The notes under the pieces: generated by a model
The model's input: the letters and a program-made list of their open reading frames with translations, nothing else
Database searches by the model: none
What the model was told of the DNA's origin: nothing
Part shown: piece by piece, positions 7,104-11,559 of the stretch
How positions within the stretch are numbered: position 1 is the stretch's first letter
How the letters are laid out: each line of letters opens with the position of its first letter
From: JBNLBT01 sp050303435
GTDB lineage: Bacteria > Pseudomonadota > Gammaproteobacteria > Xanthomonadales > Marinicellaceae
Direction: 5' to 3'
Assembly (NCBI GenBank): GCA_050303435.1
Contig: JBNLBT010000105.1
Span: forward strand, 1-11,559
DNA: 11,559 bases
Made by a program: the position numbers and the translations under genes

Positions 7104-7747
7104 CAGCTCAACTCAAAGCGGATTTTCTGCTTGGCCCAGGATTTGACCGACTTGCCCTGATACTGCGCCGGTTCGAATTTCCAGCCGTTGATGCTTTGCA
7201 GGGCCACGTCGTCAAACACCCCGCTGGGCACCGACTCCATCACTTTGACCTGTTCGATTTCACCGGTGATGCCGATCAGCAGGGAGAACACCACGTAGCC
7301 TTCAATGCCTTTGGCGCGTGCGCGCGGCGGGTAGGTCATCGGCGATTGGTACACCGCGCGCGGTGACTGATCGACGGTGTCGTCGGTCATCACCACGCCG
7401 TTGCCGGAACCGAGGATGTCGCCGTCCAGTCCGTTCAGGCCGTCCATGGAAAAATCCGGCAGACCCAGATCCAGGCCGCCGAGCGATGAGGACAGACCCA
7501 ACAGCGGCACCGGCGGGGCCGGGCGCGTGCGTTTTGGCTTGGGCTTGGGTTGTTCCTTGCGCACCTGTTGCTGCGCCTGCGGTTTTTTGCGCTCAAACTT
7601 GATCTGCGCGGCCTGACGGTCCTTCACTGCGTCCAGATCCGAGCCCGAGTCATTGATCAGGATCAGGGTGCCGAGCACCAGGGCGGTGCCGCACACCATG
7701 GAGGTGAATGCGGCGGCGTTTTTCTTTACGTGTTCTATTCGATTCAT
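7103..7747 (-). CDS. tonB: TonB energy transducer, short TonB2-like form
   Basis: A 214-residue protein. The N-terminus has one membrane anchor (about residues 11-31, after the positive stretch RIEHVKKN). A Pro/Lys/Gln-rich linker follows (54-82, with KPQAQQQ and PKPKPKRTRPAPP), then an unusual Gly/Leu/Asp-rich segment (83-125). The C-terminal TonB domain covers 128-214, with SPMTYPPRARAKGIEGYVV (135-153) and FDDVALQSINGWKFEP (178-193). These match the family pattern YPxxAxxxGxEGxVxV and AlxavxxWxFxP. TonB is anchored in the inner membrane and contacts the TonB box of receptors across the periplasm, passing on energy from ExbB/ExbD. The linker is shorter than in E. coli TonB, as in TonB2 proteins. 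The ATG overlaps the exbD stop by one base (TGATG), and GGAG lies about 9 bases upstream. Confidence 0.93.
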   Translation of the reverse strand: MNRIEHVKKNAAAFTSMVCGTALVLGTLILINDSGSDLDAVKDRQAAQIKFERKKPQAQQQVRKEQPKPKPKRTRPAPPVPLLGLSSSLGGLDLGLPDFSMDGLNGLDGDILGSGNGVVMTDDTVDQSPRAVYQSPMTYPPRARAKGIEGYVVFSLLIGITGEIEQVKVMESVPSGVFDDVALQSINGWKFEPAQYQGKSVKSWAKQKIRFELS

Positions 7748-8157
7748 CAGCCTGCTCCGACTTCTTTGCTTGTGGCCACACCCACGTCGCTGGCGCCGGC
7801 CAGCCGGGCCTGGTCAACCAGTTCGACCAGTTTGCCCGATGGCACGCCTTCGTCCGTCACCACCAACACCGATTTGACGGTTTTGCTTTTCAGCAAATCG
7901 CGCAGGCGCGACTGGATCACCCAGATGCGCACGGATTCGCCGTCCAGATACACTTCGCCGTTGGCGTCGATGTACAAACGCACCGCTTTGGTGGATGCAC
8001 TGCTTGAACTGGACGCCGAGGGGCGGTCCAGATCCAGTTTCATGTCCTTGACGAAGGTGGTGCTGACCATGAAAAAGATCAGCAGTATGAACACCATGTC
8101 AATCAAGGGTGAAATGTTGAGGTCTTGTACGGTTTCTTTGCTTTCACGGTAGCGCAT
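7747..8157 (-). CDS. exbD: ExbD biopolymer transport protein
   Basis: A 136-residue protein with the ExbD/TolR layout. A short cytoplasmic N-terminus is followed by one transmembrane helix (about 17-36, ISPLIDMVFILLIFFMVSTT) and a periplasmic domain (about 58-136). Asp20 in PLIDMVF is the single conserved transmembrane acid needed for proton-driven function in ExbD/TolR proteins. A serine-rich linker (residues 47-56, SASSSSSAST) connects helix and domain. With ExbB it forms the proton channel and motor that energises TonB. The start is well supported by AGGAGGTG 6 bases before the ATG. The coding region overlaps the end of exbB by 14 bases, and its stop overlaps the tonB start by one base. 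Confidence 0.94.
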   Translation of the reverse strand: MRYRESKETVQDLNISPLIDMVFILLIFFMVSTTFVKDMKLDLDRPSASSSSSASTKAVRLYIDANGEVYLDGESVRIWVIQSRLRDLLKSKTVKSVLVVTDEGVPSGKLVELVDQARLAGASDVGVATSKEVGAG

Positions 8158-8761
8158 GGCGCACCTCCTGCTTGTTTTCGGGCGCGCAGATGAGTTCTTT
8201 CAGCTGCGCCAGTTCAATTTCAATCTGGCGTTGTTTTTTGTCCAGAATGCCATTCACAATCAATCCCGGGATGGACACCGCCAGACCCATCTGGGTGGTG
8301 ATCAGGGCCTGTGAAATGCCCCCGGCGATGCCGCCGGACTGGGAGAATAAGGACATATCGCCCAGTGAATCAAAGGTTTCAATCATGCCGGACACCGTGC
8401 CCAGCAGCCCCAGCAGCGGCGCCACCAGCACGATGGTTTTGATCAGCACCCGGTGTTGTCCGATGGCGCGCTGTTCCGCGGCAAAGGCTTCGTCCAGGTG
8501 GCGACGCAGGTGCGCGGGGTTTTCTTCGCGCAGGCGCATGCCTTTGTTCAGTGCGCGCGCGAGCACGCCGCTGTGGCTGGGCTGTTTGCCTTTCAGGTGA
8601 CGGTGATACATGACCCGCGTGCTGCGCAGTGAACCGCGCTGCAGCGACATCCAGCGGCTGCCCAGGGTCCACCACAGCACCACCGTGGCCAGCATCAGCG
8701 GCGGCATCACGTAGCCGCCCGACTGAAAATAACCCGCCAATTGTTGCCACAATTCGCTCAT
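8144..8761 (-). CDS. exbB: ExbB, short MotA/TolQ/ExbB proton channel protein
   Basis: A 205-residue inner-membrane protein of the MotA/TolQ/ExbB family. There are three membrane segments: about 18-36 (VMPPLMLATVVLWW...), about 107-128, and about 150-171. The conserved channel segments are APLLGLLGTVSGMIETF (114-130) and GISQALITTQMGLAVSIPG (148-166). The large cytoplasmic loop (37-105) is very basic. I chose the ATG at 8761, not the TTG at 8776, because it starts 4 bases after the stop of the upstream gene and gives the usual N-terminus for the short ExbB of these operons. It should assemble into the oligomeric ring around ExbD. Its immediate upstream neighbour is a longer paralogue, so the two may co-assemble or act in succession. 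Confidence 0.92.
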   Translation of the reverse strand: MSELWQQLAGYFQSGGYVMPPLMLATVVLWWTLGSRWMSLQRGSLRSTRVMYHRHLKGKQPSHSGVLARALNKGMRLREENPAHLRRHLDEAFAAEQRAIGQHRVLIKTIVLVAPLLGLLGTVSGMIETFDSLGDMSLFSQSGGIAGGISQALITTQMGLAVSIPGLIVNGILDKKQRQIEIELAQLKELICAPENKQEVRHALP

Positions 8762-8765
8762 GGCT

Positions 8766-10157
8766 TCAGGCAACAACCTTTTGATACACGTTGATCACCC
8801 GCAGGGCGGCTTTTTCCATGTCGTCCTTGATGCGTTCGGCCCAGCCGGACAGCAGATTGCCGAACAACAGCGCGGGGATGGCCACCGCCAGACCCACCTC
8901 GGTGGTCACCAGGGCGATGGAGATGCCGCCTGACAGCAGTTTCGGGTCGCCGGTGCCAAATTCGGTGATGATGTCAAAGGTTGAGATCATGCCGGTGACG
9001 GTGCCCAAAAGGCCGAGCAACGGCGACACCGTGGCGATCACCAGAATCAGCGAGCCAAAGCGGTTCAGCAGCGCCGACTCATGCAGAATGGATTCGGACA
9101 CGATGTCTTCAATGTGATCGCGGTCGCGGTCCAGGTTGCGCAGCGCCGAGGCCAGCACGCGGGCGCTGGCGCTGTTCGAGGTGTGCGCCACCACGACGGC
9201 CTCCTCCAATTGGCGCGACTCAATGCGGCTGACCACTTTGCCGAGCAGTTTTTCCGTGCTCGCCGAGGATTTTTTCAGGAACCAGAAGCGCAGGGCGATG
9301 AGCAAGGTCGCCAGCACCCCCAGCCCGGCGATGATCCAGGCGATGATGCCACCGGAGTCGATCACGCTGAGCACGGTTTTTTGTTGTTTTTCCTCAATGC
9401 CTTTTAGTGTGGATTCAAAAAGAAACACCGGCAGACTGGCCGGCGCGCGGCCGTCGAACAGGGCTTGCACCGCGGCGTGGTCCTGATCGGGCCACATTTT
9501 CAGTTGCCCTTCACCGGCCGGCGCCAGGGCGCCGGTGCCGCCGGGGGCGTGGCCGTAGGCGGCGATGTGGCCGACTTTAAGGATGCGGCCGTTGACTTCG
9601 GTGCCGTCGCTCAGGTAAAAGGCGCCGTCGCTGAGGTGCACACTGGAAAAATCTGCCAGCAATTGGTTGGCTGCTTGCACCAGTCCCTGCACGCGGGCCA
9701 GATCACCGGTCTCTTCGTTCGAATTCGGCAAGGCCGGGGTGTCAAATTCACTCAAGGTGGCCGTGGCCTGCTGAATGGTGGCTTTCAACAAACCGGTGTT
9801 GTCTTGTGCCGATTCACTGGCGCGCTGCACCTCAAACACGTCGTCGCTGAGCTGCCGCGACTGCTGTTCCAGACCCAGCAGCTGATTCTCCAGCCGCACG
9901 ATTTCATTTTCCAGCGCGCTTTTGTCGCGCACGGCTTCGCGCTTGAACTGGTCAATGCGTGTCTGGATGTTGTCCACTTGTCCGGTCAGAAAGGCGTATT
10001 CCTTTTTATAGGCCAGTTCAATTTCTTCGCGCGAGGCGTTCACGTCCGCCGGCGGCACCGGGGGTTGTTCCACCGGGGCGGTGGTTTCTTGCGCGGGCGT
10101 CTGCGCCTGCGCGCTGAAGGCGCTCAACAACAGCCACAGTAAGGACAGTCTGTTCAT
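8766..10157 (-). CDS. TtpC-like long TolQ/ExbB protein with periplasmic coiled coil
   Basis: A 463-residue MotA/TolQ/ExbB-family protein with a large exported N-terminal part. Residues 1-18 are a signal peptide (NRLSLLWLLLSAFSAQAQ). Residues about 42-135 are a long coiled coil (heptad-like, rich in Glu, Gln, Leu and Arg). Residues about 172-265 are a beta-rich segment with SDGTEVNG and LFESTLKGIEE. Membrane helices lie near 270-292, 367-390 and 411-432. The channel signatures SPLLGLLGTVTGMISTFD (378-395) and GISIALVTTEVGLAVAIPA (411-429) are intact. This layout is that of TtpC, an extra component required by Vibrio TonB2 systems. I chose the ATG at 10157, not the GTG at 10175, because GGAGGT lies 6 bases upstream and the signal peptide then starts properly. 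It overlaps the DUF3450 stop by 4 bases (ATGA). Confidence 0.9.
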   Translation of the reverse strand: MNRLSLLWLLLSAFSAQAQTPAQETTAPVEQPPVPPADVNASREEIELAYKKEYAFLTGQVDNIQTRIDQFKREAVRDKSALENEIVRLENQLLGLEQQSRQLSDDVFEVQRASESAQDNTGLLKATIQQATATLSEFDTPALPNSNEETGDLARVQGLVQAANQLLADFSSVHLSDGAFYLSDGTEVNGRILKVGHIAAYGHAPGGTGALAPAGEGQLKMWPDQDHAAVQALFDGRAPASLPVFLFESTLKGIEEKQQKTVLSVIDSGGIIAWIIAGLGVLATLLIALRFWFLKKSSASTEKLLGKVVSRIESRQLEEAVVVAHTSNSASARVLASALRNLDRDRDHIEDIVSESILHESALLNRFGSLILVIATVSPLLGLLGTVTGMISTFDIITEFGTGDPKLLSGGISIALVTTEVGLAVAIPALLFGNLLSGWAERIKDDMEKAALRVINVYQKVVA

Positions 10158-10966
10158 GCGCCACCTCCGGTCCACGACAGCGACATGGGCAATTCAAACA
10201 AACCCTGGCGGATCTGTTTTCTCAGGGCGTCGAACAATTCAGCGATCTGACGAGCCCGGGCGGCGTCGCTTTCGATTTCATAGACCCAGGCATCGCCCGC
10301 CCGGCGCGCGCGCCCAAAGCGTTCATCGCGGGTCTTGAAATACAGCATGGCAGTGCCGAGTTTGGCCACTTCAACCAGTCGATTCTCACCTTCCAGGTGG
10401 ATGGTTTGTGAATAAATGGCGTTTTCCCGGGTCAGGCGGATTTCATCTTCGATGAAGGCCCACAGGCGATTGATGGCCTGCTGCGAAGTGACTTTGCGCG
10501 CCAATAGATCGCGTTCAATGCCGTCGATGACCTCGGCGCGTTCACTCAATTTGAAGGGAATGCCTTGCGCCAGGTGGGCGCGCACACCGTCCAGCATCTG
10601 TTGCACATCGCCAAGCATTTGTTCCGAATCGGTGCCCAGGGCGCGGATTTTTTCCTGCAAAGCCTCCAGTTCACTCTGGCTTTGCTTGATTTGCAGTTGC
10701 TGACGGTCGCGGTTGGCTTCCAGTTCAGTTTTGCGCGTGTTCAGATAGGTCATGCTGTTTTTGTGTTCGGCCTGCAGAATGTCCAGTTCGGACTGCAGGT
10801 CTTCCACCTGGCCGCGCAATTCGATCAGGCGGCCGATGAGCTGTTCGGTCTCATCGTTGGTCTGGCCGAATGCCGCGCCGGCCCAGCTCAGGGCGCAGCA
10901 CAGGGCGGCCGGCCACCAGATCCTCAAAGGTGATGTGTCGACGGTCGATGCCATTGGGAAACTCAT
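10154..10966 (-). CDS. DUF3450 periplasmic coiled-coil protein, first gene of the TonB2-type operon
   Basis: A 270-residue protein. The N-terminus is a signal peptide (hydrophobic WWPAALCCALSWAGAAFG, residues 18-34, then Q). A long coiled coil follows (about 38-110, with repeating Leu/Glu/Gln). The C-terminal domain contains IPFKLSERAEVIDGI (136-150), LGTAMLYFKT (203-212), W227 and a terminal LFELP, which I recognise as DUF3450 conserved segments. DUF3450 genes head TonB2/TtpC operons in gammaproteobacteria; the protein is periplasmic and its exact role is not settled. The start is uncertain: ATG at 10966 (used here) or ATG at 10954. The first abuts a 17-base dyad and lacks a clear ribosome-binding site. 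The second has a GGATGAG-like site 7 bases upstream. The frame is open upstream to 11047, but that extension has no signal-like start and would include the promoter. Confidence 0.85.
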   Translation of the reverse strand: MSFPMASTVDTSPLRIWWPAALCCALSWAGAAFGQTNDETEQLIGRLIELRGQVEDLQSELDILQAEHKNSMTYLNTRKTELEANRDRQQLQIKQSQSELEALQEKIRALGTDSEQMLGDVQQMLDGVRAHLAQGIPFKLSERAEVIDGIERDLLARKVTSQQAINRLWAFIEDEIRLTRENAIYSQTIHLEGENRLVEVAKLGTAMLYFKTRDERFGRARRAGDAWVYEIESDAARARQIAELFDALRKQIRQGLFELPMSLSWTGGGA

Positions 10967-10967
10967 C

Positions 10968-10984
10968 CAGATTAACAAAATCTG
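10968..10984. promoter_or_regulatory. Perfect dyad at the start of the TonB operon, candidate operator
   Basis: CAGATTAACAAAATCTG is a perfect 6-bp inverted repeat (CAGATT 10968-10973, AATCTG 10979-10984) around 5 bases. It lies one base upstream of the DUF3450 ATG at 10966 and just downstream of the -10 box at 10988-10993, so it covers the predicted transcription start. This is a typical position for a repressor. In RNA it could also form a small hairpin just before the start codon. Confidence 0.45.
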
Positions 10985-10987
10985 AAT

Positions 10988-11017
10988 TTTATATAGCCAA
11001 TATTGCAGTTCTGTTAA
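10988..11017 (-). promoter_or_regulatory. Candidate proximal promoter of the TonB operon
   Basis: On the minus strand, TTAACA (11017-11012, 5 of 6 matches), an 18-base spacer, and TATAAA (10993-10988, 5 of 6 matches). The spacer contains the 8-base palindrome CAATATTG (10998-11005). The predicted start near 10981 lies inside the dyad at 10968-10984 and gives a short leader of 15-27 bases, depending on the start codon. This is the best promoter match upstream of the operon. Confidence 0.5.
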
Positions 11018-11039
11018 TCGCGCGGGTGTTTTTTTAGAT

Positions 11040-11067
11040 GCGGCCATGCGCCCTTCGGGGTGGCCGC
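11040..11067. promoter_or_regulatory. GC-rich hairpin in the divergent regulatory region
   Basis: GCGGCCA (11040-11046) pairs with TGGCCGC (11061-11067). Inside, CCC (11051-11053) and GGG (11057-11059 or one base later) flank a TTCG tetraloop on the plus strand. No T tract follows directly on either strand, so it is not a clear terminator. It would be part of the leader only if the distal promoter at 11093-11122 is used. Confidence 0.35.
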
Positions 11068-11092
11068 GAGCAAAAAGCGTTTTTTGTGGGCA

Positions 11093-11122
11093 TTTAAAAG
11101 CACTTCGTCATGCAAGTGTCAA
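11093..11122 (-). promoter_or_regulatory. Candidate distal promoter of the TonB operon
   Basis: On the minus strand, a perfect TTGACA (11122-11117), an 18-base spacer, and TTTAAA (11098-11093, 4 of 6 matches). It would give a leader of about 120 bases that includes the GC-rich hairpin at 11040-11067. It lies back-to-back with, and overlaps, the plus-strand promoter candidate. Confidence 0.4.
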
Positions 11123-11139
11123 ATCCGCGTCTCTATAAT
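11111..11139 (+). promoter_or_regulatory. Candidate promoter of the secreted protein gene at the right edge
   Basis: A perfect TATAAT at 11134-11139. The -35 position with a 17-base spacer (11111-11116, TGCAAG) matches poorly, which suggests an activator-dependent or weak promoter. The leader to the ATG at 11255 would be about 110 bases. The element interleaves with the minus-strand TTGACA at 11117-11122, so the two divergent promoters may compete for RNA polymerase. Confidence 0.4.
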
Positions 11140-11254
11140 AATGTGTCCTGCAAGGGCGCCGGCGGGGGTGTCATATAAACATCATTCAAGCATCATGGAT
11201 TTGAAACATTGGGCTTCTAAGATCGGCTTTTTTAAACGCAATCTTGAGGTAAAC

Positions 11255-11559
11255 ATGTTGTTGAATAAATTGAAATCTGTGGTTTTGGGGGGCGCATTCC
11301 TGACCGCAGGTGCGGCCCAGGCGCTGACCGTCGACACCTTGTTCGAAGGCCAGTGGTACCGCACCGACGTGAACGGCGGCCGCGGCTGGTCAATGGATTA
11401 CATCAAACTGGGACCGGAGAAGGGTTTCATGTTCTTGACCGGTTACCTGTACGACGACGAGGGCAATCAATTCTGGGTCACCGGTTCCGATGATTCGGTG
11501 TTGGCCGGTGAGTCCACCATGCAATTTGAGCTGTTGACCTTTGACGGCGGCACCTTCGC
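11255..11559 (+). CDS. Secreted protein of unknown function with GxWY/YDxxGNxxW repeat (partial)
   Basis: The first 101 residues are present; the gene runs off the right edge. The ATG at 11255 has GAGGT 4-5 bases upstream and gives a clear signal peptide (LLNKLKSVVLGGAFLTAGAAQA, cleavage after Ala23). An in-frame ATG at 11195 would add 20 residues but has no ribosome-binding site. The mature part begins FEGQWYRTDVNGGRGWSMDY (30-49), then GYLYDDEGNQFWVTGSDD (63-80). The pattern GxWY...GxGW...YxYDxxGNxxWxxG resembles repeats in secreted beta-rich hypothetical proteins of Xanthomonadales-like bacteria, whose function is unknown. The gene is divergent from the TonB operon and shares its regulatory region, so co-regulation is possible but not shown. 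It could be part of a larger repeat protein. Confidence 0.7.
   Translation, partial: MLLNKLKSVVLGGAFLTAGAAQALTVDTLFEGQWYRTDVNGGRGWSMDYIKLGPEKGFMFLTGYLYDDEGNQFWVTGSDDSVLAGESTMQFELLTFDGGTF

Noticed and set aside
11073..11088. AAAAAGCGTTTTT symmetric A/T tracts, possible terminator tail
   Set aside because: The tracts do not directly follow the GC hairpin in the right orientation for either strand, and both flanking genes point away, so no terminator is expected.
11217..11249. AAGAT...ATCTT pairing around the ribosome-binding site of the right-edge gene, possible RNA switch
   Set aside because: The pairing is only five contiguous AT-rich pairs across a 17-base loop, too weak to claim a riboswitch or thermosensor.
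11195..11254. Upstream in-frame ATG of the right-edge secreted protein
   Set aside because: There is no ribosome-binding site before it, and it would put 20 mostly charged residues before a normal signal peptide. The ATG at 11255 has GAGGT close upstream.
11182..11364. Minus-strand 60-codon open frame overlapping the right-edge gene
   Set aside because: It is antisense to the signal peptide and first strands of the secreted protein, with no domain and no start signal.

Overview
The window is visibly GC-rich, densely packed DNA of a Gram-negative bacterium. It encodes an outer-membrane receptor, a complete TonB energising system and a lipoprotein. I infer a gammaproteobacterium. The gene order DUF3450 - TtpC-like TolQ - ExbB - ExbD - TonB - TPR protein is that of the TonB2/TtpC systems known from Vibrio and other gammaproteobacteria. 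Two edge genes carry motifs I associate with Lysobacterales/Wenzhouxiangella-like secretomes: an IFxDGFE-like tail and a GxWY...YDxxGNxxW repeat. That finer placement is only a guess.

Left part (1-2767), housekeeping and accessory genes. The window opens with the C-terminal end of a secreted metzincin-type metallopeptidase (+). A convergent small lipocalin-like lipoprotein follows (-). Divergent from that is an AlaX-type alanyl-tRNA editing protein (+), which runs tail-to-tail (6 bp apart) into a GFA/CENP-V zinc protein (-). Divergent from the GFA gene is a DUF4259 protein (+), which ends tail-to-tail with the large operon.

Central and right part (10966 down to 2819, all -): seven tightly linked genes. 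In transcription order they are a DUF3450 periplasmic coiled-coil protein, a long TtpC-like TolQ/ExbB protein, a short ExbB, an ExbD, a short TonB, a periplasmic TPR protein and a 1038-residue TonB-dependent receptor. Neighbours overlap by 1-14 bases or are separated by 4-10 bases, so this looks like one transcription unit. ExbB, ExbD, the TtpC-like protein and DUF3450 would form the inner-membrane proton-driven motor. TonB would carry the energy across the periplasm. The TPR protein probably organises the periplasmic part. The co-encoded receptor is the likely, though not necessarily only, client. The substrate cannot be read from the sequence.

Upstream of the operon lies a 288-base divergent regulatory region. 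It holds two candidate minus-strand promoters, a perfect 17-base dyad next to the DUF3450 start, a GC-rich hairpin and a back-to-back plus-strand promoter. The plus-strand promoter would serve a secreted protein of unknown function that is cut by the right edge of the window. No tRNA, rRNA, CRISPR array, insertion sequence or recombinase was seen.
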